DNA of 64,000 nucleotides from Streptococcus macacae NCTC 11558. GTDB lineage: Bacteria > Bacillota > Bacilli > Lactobacillales > Streptococcaceae. Below are positions 9,876-18,165 of this stretch, piece by piece. Below the pieces are notes generated by a model that ran no database searches, was not told the origin of the DNA, and saw only the letters and a list, made by a program, of their open reading frames with translations. Both the position numbers and the translations under genes were made by a program. Position 1 is the first letter of the stretch; each line of letters begins with the position of its first letter. The stretch spans positions 1,364,001 through 1,428,000 of the forward strand of contig NZ_AEUW02000001.1 of the NCBI RefSeq assembly GCF_000187995.2. The letters are read 5' to 3'.

Positions 9876-11200
9876 TTACCTTCTTCCCCCTTACTCTTTG
9901 GAATTGAAATAATGGTTTTAAAGCCATTGTCATTATAAAATTCAGCTTTCCCGCCTATTATAGAAAGACGTTCCTTCATCTGGGTCAATCCATAACCATA
10001 ATGTAAGTCATCAAATCCAACACCGTCATCTTGTATAATAATATAATAAACTGTATCATTAACCATACTTATAGTGACCGTCTGGGCATGCCCGTGACGC
10101 AGGGAATTAGTCACAGACTCTTGGATAACACGAAAAATAACATCTTCTTTGGTCATATCCAAATCAACATCTCCCCATTCATAACTAAAATTGATTTTCA
10201 ATTTAGAAAGTTCCTGATAATCAGAGACCATTTTTTCCAAACCATCTTTTAACGTCCGTCCTTCAAGGGCGCCAGGGCGCAGCTTTTCCAAAGAACGCCG
10301 AACATCACGAATACCGTCGCGGACAACTCCTGACATACTTTTTAACTGTTCTTTGGCCCGGTTTGGATCAAGATCAACAAGCACCCTTACAGCATCAATG
10401 CCCGCAGAAATTCCAGTCAGCGCATGTCCTAAGGTATCATGAATTTCTCTGGAAAGCCGTTTCCTCTCACGATCTTCAACGATCTTTTCTGTGACGGCAA
10501 CATAGCTGTTTAATTCAATGTTTGTCTGAGAAGCCATGCGCAGTTCTTCTTCAATTTTATGATTTTCAGACACTGTGTACATAATATAAGTAACTAAAGA
10601 AATGATGAAAACAATAATATTCAAAGATGCTATAAAATTCTTTAATGATAGGGTGATCAAACGCACCGTTGTTGGAAAAAAATCCAAATAGGTATCTAAA
10701 GACGGAATTTTGATAACTAACGATAAGATATCATAATTAGAAATCAAGAGAGCTCCAAAACTCAAGGCGATAAAGAAAAACCAATAACGGCGTCTCTGTA
10801 AAATGTAAAAGTCTGTAAAACTATAAAACACATCTATAAAAACTAATAAGATAAGACCATTATAGGACGATTGCAAGAAGATAAAGGTGGTTAATAACAA
10901 TAAGAGCTCCAGACTTAAAAGCCAGCCATTATTTGTCTTTCCTTGTTCTGATAAACGATTGCGCATCTGCATGACCAGTAAAAGACAAAAGAAAGATAAA
11001 ATAGATGACCAAAACATAACGGTCGGAGCTGCAGGAACAGCATTTAATTTTTCCAGCAAAGAGTGGCTCAAGCCTTTTTCTGTAATATATTTTGTTGCAA
11101 ATAAATATAAGGAAGCATTATAGACAACAGCCGTAAAATTAATCAAAATCAATAGTTGCCGTAAAAGTCTTATCGCTTTTAAATTACTCATTACTGCCAC
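9872..11200 (-). CDS. levS: DesK/NarX-like sensor histidine kinase LevS
   Basis: 442 aa. About six membrane segments in the first 215 residues, then a short linker, a HisKA_3 dimerisation box REIHDTLGHALTGI with the phosphorylated His, and an ATPase domain (VTNSLRHG, QDDGVGFDDLHYGYGLTQMKERL). There is no obvious extracytoplasmic sensor domain, fitting the idea that the binding proteins LevQ and LevT supply ligand recognition. Its start overlaps the stop of the 324-aa binding protein by 10 bp. Confidence 0.9.
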   Translation of the reverse strand: MAVMSNLKAIRLLRQLLILINFTAVVYNASLYLFATKYITEKGLSHSLLEKLNAVPAAPTVMFWSSILSFFCLLLVMQMRNRLSEQGKTNNGWLLSLELLLLLTTFIFLQSSYNGLILLVFIDVFYSFTDFYILQRRRYWFFFIALSFGALLISNYDILSLVIKIPSLDTYLDFFPTTVRLITLSLKNFIASLNIIVFIISLVTYIMYTVSENHKIEEELRMASQTNIELNSYVAVTEKIVEDRERKRLSREIHDTLGHALTGISAGIDAVRVLVDLDPNRAKEQLKSMSGVVRDGIRDVRRSLEKLRPGALEGRTLKDGLEKMVSDYQELSKLKINFSYEWGDVDLDMTKEDVIFRVIQESVTNSLRHGHAQTVTISMVNDTVYYIIIQDDGVGFDDLHYGYGLTQMKERLSIIGGKAEFYNDNGFKTIISIPKSKGEEGK

Positions 11201-12165
11201 CCCGAAAGATCAAACTGATTAATATTTTTTTTATCGATCAGTGTCACTGGAACTGTGATAATACGTTTGGTTTTTTCTTCTTTAAAAAGTTTATAAGCTG
11301 TTGAAACAGCTATTTTCCCCATAGAAATAGGGGATTGAGCTACCGTTGCCTGAACATCAGAGGTATTATACAAAAGGCTTTTCATATCTGGTGAGCCATC
11401 AACTCCATAAATATAAATTTTATTTTTTAATTTCTTTTCTTTGACAGCTGCTAAGGCGCCGATGGCACTGCGATCGTTTAAAGCCATAATGACATCAAAA
11501 TGCACACCCTGATCAATGACTTTCTCAACAATAGGCATGGCAATTTCTGTTTGACCATAAGATTCCTTGCGAGAAACAACATGGTAATGTGGATTTTTAG
11601 AAATAGTATCTAAAAATCCATTAATGCGATCTACTGCAGACAGAGTGTCCTTATGCTCTAAAAGCAGAATATCAGCCTTAGATACGGTACGCATCATCTT
11701 TTTAGCATCTAGAACACCTGCCTTATAATTATCAGAAATAATCGTCGTATCAGAAAGCCTCTTATCCCGCAGCTGACTATCGACAACAACGATCTTAATA
11801 CCTTCTTGTTTGGCTTTTTTAAGGCTTTTATTGATTTTTTGATTGCCGCTGTCAACAGGATTTATAATGATAGTATCCACACCTTTTGATATAAACGATT
11901 TAATTTGCTCACACTGCTTATCAACACTTAAAGCAGGATCCCGATTGTAAAGAGTTCCTCCTCTTTCATCCACAACTTTTTCGATCTCATCATTAACAAT
12001 TTTGTAAAAGGAATTATTCATTGTCATATAAGTTGTGCCAATTTTAATTTTTCTGGGAACTGTTGAAGAAAAAGTATACTGACCGTAAATTCCTAGAACA
12101 AGTAAGCCTCCTAATAAAACAGTTACCAAATAGTTCACTTTAGAATTTTTAAACATCGTTTTCAC
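11191..12165 (-). CDS. levQ: Ribose/LacI-type sugar-binding protein of the LevQRST system
   Basis: 324 aa. N-terminal anchor (residues about 10-28) followed by a periplasmic-binding-protein type I fold: IKIGTTYMTMNNSFY, GVDTIIINPVDSGN, DVIMALNDRSAIGALAA, IYGVDGSPDMKSLLY. First gene of the four-gene operon levQ-levS-levR-levT, all overlapping. The absence of permease and ATPase genes implies a sensory role. Different fold from the downstream binding protein, so the system carries two unrelated sugar receptors. Confidence 0.8.
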   Translation of the reverse strand: MKTMFKNSKVNYLVTVLLGGLLVLGIYGQYTFSSTVPRKIKIGTTYMTMNNSFYKIVNDEIEKVVDERGGTLYNRDPALSVDKQCEQIKSFISKGVDTIIINPVDSGNQKINKSLKKAKQEGIKIVVVDSQLRDKRLSDTTIISDNYKAGVLDAKKMMRTVSKADILLLEHKDTLSAVDRINGFLDTISKNPHYHVVSRKESYGQTEIAMPIVEKVIDQGVHFDVIMALNDRSAIGALAAVKEKKLKNKIYIYGVDGSPDMKSLLYNTSDVQATVAQSPISMGKIAVSTAYKLFKEEKTKRIITVPVTLIDKKNINQFDLSGWQ

Positions 12166-12181
12166 TTTCCTATAGATAAGC

Positions 12182-12970
12182 CTAAAGGTACTTTTCTAAA
12201 ACCATAGCAATACCGTCATGATCATGATCGGCTGTACTATTTCCAATTCTGTTTTGAACTTCCTTAGGTCCATTTCCCATAACATAGCCTGTTCCAACAG
12301 TCTCCAGCATATCAAGATCATTGAAGTTATCCCCAAATGCAATCGTTTCACTAAGTGCTATTCCCATATGGTCACTCAACACTTTAACAGCATGTCCTTT
12401 TTTGATTCCTTCAGTCATTATTTCAATCAAATAAGGGGCTGATTGAGCAATAGATAAACTCGGATACAATCTTTTTAGCTCCCTTTCAAGCGGTCCAATA
12501 ATCGTCGGAGATCCCATCAAAAGAACTTTATGCACAGATTCTAATGCTTCTAATTGTAACAGAGAACTTTCTTGGGATTTAACATTGACAATAGCTTCTT
12601 CTCTTTGAATCCAGTCATTTTGTCTATCCTCAGAGAACCAAGCATGATAACTATACACATTCCAAACTATCTGGGGATATTGGTCTGAAATGAATTGGCA
12701 AATCGCTAAAGCTATTTCTGTTTCCATAGTATTGGAGGCAATTATCTCCTTATCCTGATCTTGTATCAAAGCACCATTATAAGAAATAACAGGAGTGACA
12801 ATACCAATACTGTCCATAATAGGAATAATAGCTTCCGGCATACGGGCAGAAACAGGAATGAAATGCATTCCTTTCTTCACTGCCTGCCAAATAGCTATCT
12901 TAGTGCGCTCAGTGACTTGAAAGTGTTTATTGATCAAGGTTCCATCAATATCACTAAAAATAGCTTTCAT
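12182..12970 (-). CDS. Cof-type HAD-superfamily phosphatase
   Basis: 262 aa. Motif I is FSDIDGTL (residues about 5-12, nucleophile Asp), motif III KGHAVKVL and motif IV AFGDNFNDLDML. The cap is of Cof (IIB) type. These enzymes hydrolyse sugar phosphates or nucleotide phosphates such as FMN; substrate cannot be read from sequence. It lies 16 bp upstream of levQ on the same strand and could be cotranscribed with levQRST. Confidence 0.85.
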   Translation of the reverse strand: MKAIFSDIDGTLINKHFQVTERTKIAIWQAVKKGMHFIPVSARMPEAIIPIMDSIGIVTPVISYNGALIQDQDKEIIASNTMETEIALAICQFISDQYPQIVWNVYSYHAWFSEDRQNDWIQREEAIVNVKSQESSLLQLEALESVHKVLLMGSPTIIGPLERELKRLYPSLSIAQSAPYLIEIMTEGIKKGHAVKVLSDHMGIALSETIAFGDNFNDLDMLETVGTGYVMGNGPKEVQNRIGNSTADHDHDGIAMVLEKYL

Positions 12971-13434
12971 TTTTCATTATTCCCTTTCTATCAAATTTAT
13001 ATTTATCATTATATTATAACATAATTAAAGTTTTTCTTTGGAGCCTGCCCATATCTATAAGATACAAGAAACAATTCTAGCGAAAATAAATAAAAATTAT
13101 CCTAGCTCACCAAAGACTTTTTCAGCTCAAACTGCATAGCCAGCTAATCTTTGCTGCCTTGCTTTTGCCGCAAAAGAAAAACAGCCCATCACTGCACTGT
13201 CATAATACCTTTTTATAAAAATAAGGGCTAGGACGAGAACTAAAAATCTTCACGGCAAGTTCTGTCCTAGCCCTTGATAAGCTGCTCTTTCGCACCTAAA
13301 AGTGAACAAAGAATACCATCAGCTATTCTATCTATATTTGTTTCTCATAAATCTAAGTCTAGAACATTTTGCCCTAGCCTTCTTAACTCGTTAAAACACT
13401 TTCTAGTCTCAATTGAAGCTAATCTATTACGGTC
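12971..13434. other. Intergenic region with a long hairpin
   Basis: 464 bp with no supportable gene. It holds an imperfect inverted repeat at 13223-13275 with arms AAGGGCTAGGAC/GTCCTAGCCCTT continuing into GAGAACT/AGTTCT. It resembles other hairpins seen in the window (for example near 51620) and can act as a terminator after ssbB. Confidence 0.5.
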
Positions 13435-13830
13435 TTAAAAAGGCAGCTCTTCACCTTCAAGAACAAGATCTGCTAGGTCTTTTTCCGAATTATTCTCACG
13501 CACTGCACGCTGAGCACGGCTTTCCAGCAGCTGAAAAGATTGGCCTAGAACTTCTGTCACAAAATGCGTCCTGCTGTCTTTCTCATATTTTCGTGTACGT
13601 ATTTCACCATCTAATGAAATAAGACTGCCTTTATTGCCATAAGATGCTAAAGTCTCAGCTAACTTTCCCCAAAGGACAACATTGACAAAATCAGCCTGCC
13701 GTTCTCCATCTTTTCCTTTAAAACGGCGATTAACAGCTACTGTTACGCGAGTAACGGACTTATCATTGGATGTTTTAACCATCTCAGGTGCTGCTACCAA
13801 ACGGCCAATTAAAATAACTTTATTATACAT
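13435..13830 (-). CDS. ssbB: Competence-type single-stranded DNA-binding protein SsbB
   Basis: 131 aa OB-fold protein: MYNKVILIGRLVAAPE, FVNVVLWGKLAETLASYGNKGSLISLDGE, and a short tail ending EELPF, the acidic tip that recruits partner proteins. It is shorter than housekeeping SsbA (about 160-170 aa) and has a cin-box just upstream. It protects incoming single strands during natural transformation. Confidence 0.9.
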   Translation of the reverse strand: MYNKVILIGRLVAAPEMVKTSNDKSVTRVTVAVNRRFKGKDGERQADFVNVVLWGKLAETLASYGNKGSLISLDGEIRTRKYEKDSRTHFVTEVLGQSFQLLESRAQRAVRENNSEKDLADLVLEGEELPF

Positions 13831-13851
13831 ACTTTATCCTCCTACTGTCTC

Positions 13852-13859
13852 TATTCGCA
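13852..13859 (-). promoter_or_regulatory. cin-box (ComX/sigma-X promoter element) for ssbB
   Basis: Minus strand TGCGAATA, one change from the streptococcal sigma-X box TACGAATA, ending 22 bp before the ATG with AGGAGG between. Marks ssbB as a late competence gene. Confidence 0.8.
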
Positions 13860-13949
13860 AACAGCCGAATTATTCGGCAGATTTTGAAAATAAAAAGTCA
13901 ATAAAGTAGTTCAAAGGTTAATGTTAAAATAACGGGCAAGCAGCTGCTG

Positions 13950-14315
13950 CTAGTCTTTTGATAATGCTTCCATAGGCAAGTGCATTGCCCTCCAGCCTTC
14001 CAGAGCTCCCGCCAGTTCATAAGCTTTAAAGCCCGCTCCTAAAAGAAGAAATAAGGCCTGTTTTCCCAAAATACTCCCGCCATTCCAGTCATAAACAACA
14101 TAAGTCTTACTTTTATCAAGCGCTGTCAAATGATTTGCTAAGTCTTTAACAGGCAAAGCTCGCGCCCCTTTAATCTGGTCTTTTTTGAGATGAGCTGGAG
14201 CATTTCGGATATCTAATATAACATAATCTGAATTTTTTGTTTTTATAGCTTCCAATACTGTAAAATGATCAAGATATAAATCAAGATACATTTCTAAAAA
14301 TTCTAATTTAGTCAT
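13950..14315 (-). CDS. Rhodanese-like domain protein without catalytic cysteine
   Basis: 121 aa. It shows the rhodanese architecture YVILDIRNAPAHLKKDQIKGARALPV and a C-terminal GFKAYELAGALEGW. In the loop where active rhodaneses have Cys, the sequence is VVYDWNGGSILG, and the protein contains no Cys at all. Sulfurtransferase activity is therefore unlikely; binding or phosphatase-like roles are possible but unsupported. It overlaps the MarR gene by 8 bp and is probably under its control. Confidence 0.8.
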   Translation of the reverse strand: MTKLEFLEMYLDLYLDHFTVLEAIKTKNSDYVILDIRNAPAHLKKDQIKGARALPVKDLANHLTALDKSKTYVVYDWNGGSILGKQALFLLLGAGFKAYELAGALEGWRAMHLPMEALSKD

Positions 14316-14730
14316 CTTTTCCTCCCTTTATTTTTTCTGACATCATCAGAATAGTCTTTTGCTGACTTTTGCTTAAAGAGTTACTAACCCTTTCTTCTAT
14401 TTCTCGCATAAGCTCCCACTTCTTTACAACAAGGGACTTCCCCTGAGCAGTTAGAAGGATTCGATTTTGCCTCTTATCCTCAGGATTTTTTTGTCTTTCA
14501 AGCAATCCTTTGTCCTCTAACTGATTAATCAGCTGACCAATAGTTGTGCGGTCAATCTGCAATAAGTCCCCAAGATCAATCTGTGTCAGATTGTTATTAT
14601 TAAATACTTTTACTAAAATACCATAATCCCTAGAGTCAATATCAAAAGTTTTTAAGTCTTGGGAAAAACAGTCATCCATTTTTTGGGCTATTTTGCTCAG
14701 ATTGAATCCCCAAGATTCTTCAAGATCCAT
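14308..14730 (-). CDS. MarR-family transcriptional regulator
   Basis: 140 aa winged helix-turn-helix: LTQIDLGDLLQIDRTTIGQLINQLEDKGLLER (recognition helix) followed by the wing NPEDKRQNRILLTAQGK. It is the first gene of a two-gene unit with the rhodanese-like protein. A perfect palindrome lies just upstream of its start, so it probably represses its own operon. The ligand is unknown. Confidence 0.9.
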   Translation of the reverse strand: MDLEESWGFNLSKIAQKMDDCFSQDLKTFDIDSRDYGILVKVFNNNNLTQIDLGDLLQIDRTTIGQLINQLEDKGLLERQKNPEDKRQNRILLTAQGKSLVVKKWELMREIEERVSNSLSKSQQKTILMMSEKIKGGKDD

Positions 14731-14747
14731 ATAATCACTCCTTCTGA

Positions 14748-14766
14748 TAATCAGTTTAACTGATTA
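14748..14766 (-). promoter_or_regulatory. Palindromic operator of the MarR gene
   Basis: TAATCAGTT-T-AACTGATTA, a perfect 9-bp inverted repeat with a 1-nt centre, 18 bp upstream of the start codon. Size and placement are typical of MarR sites. Confidence 0.75.
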
Positions 14767-14884
14767 TTTGTTTCTTGTCAATTTTAAAATATAAAAATAT
14801 CCAGAAATAATTGCAGGATAACATTTTGAAGCCTACGATTAGTTTAGCTTAGGACTGTAAAATACTGTTCATAGCATTGCTAAT

Positions 14885-14922
14885 ATAAAAAGGGCCTTGG
14901 TAATCCAAAGTCCTTTTAAAAT
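14885..14922 (-). terminator. Terminator after the small membrane protein
   Basis: Imperfect stem AAAAGGGCCTTGG / CCAAAGTCCTTTT around a TAAT loop, T-rich on the downstream side. Confidence 0.6.
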
Positions 14923-14937
14923 ATTTCCTGATTTTCG

Positions 14938-15288
14938 TTATTCTGTGAAACTTTTTAAAGATGCTAAATAAAGCGAACCACCAATAATAGCGAGGATACC
15001 ACCAACCCATCCTAAAAATGGAATAAGCGAAACAGCACCTCCAATAATCATTAAAATACTTGGTGCAGCACCCACTCTACTATCTTCTTTATAATAAACC
15101 GCACCTATAATTCCTAAAATGAGAATGGCTAGTTTAACAATATAAACAAAAGCAGTCATTAAGCCTGTAGCAGCGGTTGAGCCTGTGGCTGCAGCTCCAA
15201 AAATAAACCAAATGGCAATGAGAAGAAAGATACCTCCAATTAATCCAACAATACCATTTGTTAACGCTAAATTCTTTGTCTTCATCAA
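14938..15288 (-). CDS. Small four-helix membrane protein (DUF4064-like)
   Basis: 116 aa, almost entirely hydrophobic, with four predicted membrane segments rich in Gly/Ala/Ile and a short C-terminal tail. It resembles DUF4064-type proteins of lactobacilli and streptococci. RBS AAGGAGAAT precedes the ATG. It is flanked by its own terminators and so seems monocistronic. Function unknown. Confidence 0.65.
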   Translation of the reverse strand: MMKTKNLALTNGIVGLIGGIFLLIAIWFIFGAAATGSTAATGLMTAFVYIVKLAILILGIIGAVYYKEDSRVGAAPSILMIIGGAVSLIPFLGWVGGILAIIGGSLYLASLKSFTE

Positions 15289-15368
15289 ATTCTCCTTATT
15301 TTTCAGAATATTAACAAATCTATTATATAGATATATATGACAGATGTCAATAACTTTATCAAACTATA

Positions 15369-15396
15369 AGAATCTAAAGCTTTCGCTTTAGATTCT
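15369..15396. terminator. Hairpin upstream of the DUF4064-like gene
   Basis: Perfect 12-bp stem AGAATCTAAAGC with a TTTC loop. It lies between the sorbitol operon's end (15540) and the small membrane protein's start, so on the minus strand it can terminate sorbitol operon transcripts. Confidence 0.75.
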
Positions 15397-15539
15397 TGAT
15401 ATTTTTAGATTTGATTAAAATCAACAATAGCCTGCTAAGTTCCTGGCTGAATCAGTGTAAATAAGAAAGAATCTAGTCTTACTGTAAGAGCTAAAAACCT
15501 ACAAACCCGATAAACAGGCAGTTTACAATAATCACTTGC

Positions 15540-15905
15540 CTAATCAAAAATTTGAATGAGAGAGCCTGCTTCCAATTGTACCGGTTTTTTAGGCTGTACA
15601 TGGAGAGTTCCTGGCAAAGAGCCTTCCTTTGAACCATCAAGGGAGATGGTAATATGACCAAGTCCTGTCAGATTTTTCTCAACTACGCTTCCAACAGCTG
15701 TAATTTGACATTCATTGCCGTTAAGAATAAGTTTTCCCTTCTGCCGAATGCTTCCTGTCAGTTTTTTATTATCAATCTTATAACAGTATTCAGCTAAATC
15801 ATCTGGTGCTTCTTCACCAAAAAGGATAATCATGTTAGCATCATTGAGCATACTAAGTGCCTCTGGGCCTACCGTTAATACTTTTGCCTCGAAAATTTTT
15901 GTCAT
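15540..15905 (-). CDS. srlB: PTS glucitol/sorbitol IIA component
   Basis: 121 aa cytosolic phosphocarrier of the glucitol class. The family features MIILFGEEAPDDLAEYCY and LGHITISLDG are present. It is last in the sorbitol operon, after the IIBC subunit, with the RBS AAGAGGAAAAG. Phosphorylated by HPr and passes phosphate to SrlE. Confidence 0.92.
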   Translation of the reverse strand: MTKIFEAKVLTVGPEALSMLNDANMIILFGEEAPDDLAEYCYKIDNKKLTGSIRQKGKLILNGNECQITAVGSVVEKNLTGLGHITISLDGSKEGSLPGTLHVQPKKPVQLEAGSLIQIFD

Positions 15906-15939
15906 TTTACTTTTCCTCTTCTAACAAATGATTTCTTTC

Positions 15940-16938
15940 TTACTGATAAAGTCCAATGCTTGCGATCCATGCGACAATCACACGCGGGACGCCATTTAGG
16001 AATCGCGAATAAAGAACGGATGGGACACCTACTTCGACTGTTTCTGCTGTTGATTCAGACAAGCCAAGTGCAACAGGAATAAAATCACAGCCATTTTGCG
16101 TATTGATAGCAAAGAGGGCTGGTAAAGCCATCTGCGGCGGTATTGTCCCCTTACCGATTTCCACCCCAATCAGTGTTCCAATAATTTGTGAAATAACAGC
16201 ACCTGGTCCCAAGAGAGGCGATAAAAAGGGAAGAGAGCAAATAAAACCAATGATGATCAATCCCCAAATGTTACCAGCCAAGGGAACCATGAGCTTTGCC
16301 AGCCATTTTCCAACACCAGAACCTTGAATAACACCAATCAAGAGAGACACAAAGGCCATAAAAGGAAGAATTGTGTTTAACAGTGTCTGAATAGCATCAC
16401 GCGCAGCCTGATTAAAGACAGCTACTACTTTACCAGCTCCCATACCAATACGGGCGATTAGGCTCTTTTCAGCTCGCTGTTCTGTGATTTTTTTGCTTGT
16501 ATCATAAGACTTTGTTTGTGCTTCAGCAGCTTTTTCAGCTTTCACATCTGGAGATCCAGCTGTTTCTGCAGTTCCTGTAATTTGATCCATACCAACAGCA
16601 GAGACATAAATATCTTCTGTGATATACTGCGCTAAAGGACCGCTTTTTCCTGTTGCTACAATATTGATTGTGGGAATACCTTTTTTAGGATAAATACCGC
16701 AGCGCAGAGTACCACCACAATCAATAATTGCCAGAGCGATTTCTTCATCTGGAATAGAAGTTTTAAAACCATTAACAGCTTCCATTCCTGTCAATTCAGC
16801 AATTTTATCCACAATTTCAGGCTTTTCACCGCCGCCTGTGACATAGATAAATTTGTGTTTTTCTTCCGTCGGTGTAATAACCAGAGGACCGCCAAAGCCT
16901 CCATTACCTTTTTCCACTTTAATACTTCTATAAGTCAT
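15940..16938 (-). CDS. srlE: PTS glucitol/sorbitol IIBC (SrlE) component
   Basis: 332 aa from the start [11 protein letters not shown], where an AGGAC-type RBS lies just upstream; a longer open frame reaches 17055 but overlaps srlA. The N-terminal IIB domain (residues about 1-165) has the phosphorylated Cys in [20 protein letters not shown], and the membrane part (about 190-330) has four or so segments. It forms the sorbitol permease with SrlA. Confidence 0.93.
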   Translation of the reverse strand: MTYRSIKVEKGNGGFGGPLVITPTEEKHKFIYVTGGGEKPEIVDKIAELTGMEAVNGFKTSIPDEEIALAIIDCGGTLRCGIYPKKGIPTINIVATGKSGPLAQYITEDIYVSAVGMDQITGTAETAGSPDVKAEKAAEAQTKSYDTSKKITEQRAEKSLIARIGMGAGKVVAVFNQAARDAIQTLLNTILPFMAFVSLLIGVIQGSGVGKWLAKLMVPLAGNIWGLIIIGFICSLPFLSPLLGPGAVISQIIGTLIGVEIGKGTIPPQMALPALFAINTQNGCDFIPVALGLSESTAETVEVGVPSVLYSRFLNGVPRVIVAWIASIGLYQ

Positions 16939-17051
16939 AGTCCTTCTCTCTTTCAGTAAGTTAAACGTGCTTGGCTTGTGCACCGCCTTATTTTTGCTTG
17001 ATCTTGGGCTATATAGAAACGAGATTGGTTTTATGATAGCCAATTCCATTA

Positions 17052-17594
17052 TCAATGAAGTGTTTTACTTAAGCTAACTCCTTGCTGTCTGCAGACCCAA
17101 GCCGTTGTAAAATCAGTTGTCCAGCCAGAAATAAAATTCATCAAAAGTCCCACTAGCATATAACGAATAGCCAGATCCATCTGACTCAGACCAAGAGTCT
17201 TGATTCCTGAAGCAATCCCCATCCAAACAAATAATTCACCAGGATTGATATGAGGAAAAACACCATTTGAAGTATGGCAAAACTGCATTTGGGCCGCAAC
17301 ATAACTAGGCTTGTAATATTCTGGCATAAAACGTCCCATACTGATAGCCATGGGATTTCCTAACATAAATGCGGCTATAAAGGGCAAAATCATATAACGG
17401 CTAATAGGGTTTTTAGCTGACATATGGGCTAATTTGTTGACCTTTTCTTCTCCAAGCAAAGCAATCAAGGCATTCATCGCTACTAAAAGCATCAATACTA
17501 CCGGTACAATGCTGGTCATCCAGCCGACAAAGTTTTTACCGCCAGCTTGAAAAAGTTTCATAAAACCTTCGGCAAATTGTGTAATATAAGACAT
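17052..17594 (-). CDS. srlA: PTS glucitol/sorbitol IIC (SrlA) component
   Basis: 180 aa membrane subunit: [38 protein letters not shown] and [16 protein letters not shown] are typical of glucitol IIC2. Follows gutM by about 90 bp. Confidence 0.93.
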   Translation of the reverse strand: MSYITQFAEGFMKLFQAGGKNFVGWMTSIVPVVLMLLVAMNALIALLGEEKVNKLAHMSAKNPISRYMILPFIAAFMLGNPMAISMGRFMPEYYKPSYVAAQMQFCHTSNGVFPHINPGELFVWMGIASGIKTLGLSQMDLAIRYMLVGLLMNFISGWTTDFTTAWVCRQQGVSLSKTLH

Positions 17595-17685
17595 AATAAA
17601 CTTCCTTTTAAAATATGTGAATACGATACTGAAAACCCAAATAGGGATTCATTTCTTAAGTGACATCAGCTATTTTAGGGCTTTC

Positions 17686-18165
17686 TTATGATTTTTTCAG
17701 TTTTTCTTTTACTTGTGCTACTAATAGTTTGGCTCGCAGCCCAATATCAGCCAGCGGAGCTGGCTTAGGAACTTCCTTGTTCCCTTCTGCTTCTGTTTTT
17801 AGGAAAACAGATCTAGCATCTTCAACAGCTATGCGCAATAACTTATCTTCCTTTCTGATCAAGGGATTATAACCATCAAAATAATGAATATCTTCGCCGA
17901 TATAATCTAACATGTCTTTAAAACGCGCCGTTACAGTTACTCCCTGCATCTTTTTCGCATCCAAAACCTTGCCTTTTTGATCAATTGCAAACATAACGAT
18001 CACACCTGCTCTAAGCTTGCCAGAGCGGCGTCCAATAGCTACACGGCCCTTTCGTCTAAGCTGACCATAAATTTTATTAAAATGCTTAATCTGCTGCAAT
18101 CCTAAAAAGATTTGAAGGCCATAGGCTATTAGAATAAACAGCCCAAAAATAATCATAAAATGCAT
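17686..18165 (-). CDS. srlM: Glucitol operon activator protein (GutM/SrlM)
   Basis: 159 aa. One N-terminal membrane segment (MIIFGLFILIAYGLQIFLG), then the GutM domain GRVAIGRRSGKLRAGVIVMFAIDQ and DGYNPLIRKEDKLLRIAVEDA. Its start codon overlaps the stop of the PRD regulator (TAATG), so the two are translationally coupled. GutM proteins act as accessory activators of sorbitol operons. Confidence 0.88.
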   Translation of the reverse strand: MHFMIIFGLFILIAYGLQIFLGLQQIKHFNKIYGQLRRKGRVAIGRRSGKLRAGVIVMFAIDQKGKVLDAKKMQGVTVTARFKDMLDYIGEDIHYFDGYNPLIRKEDKLLRIAVEDARSVFLKTEAEGNKEVPKPAPLADIGLRAKLLVAQVKEKLKKS

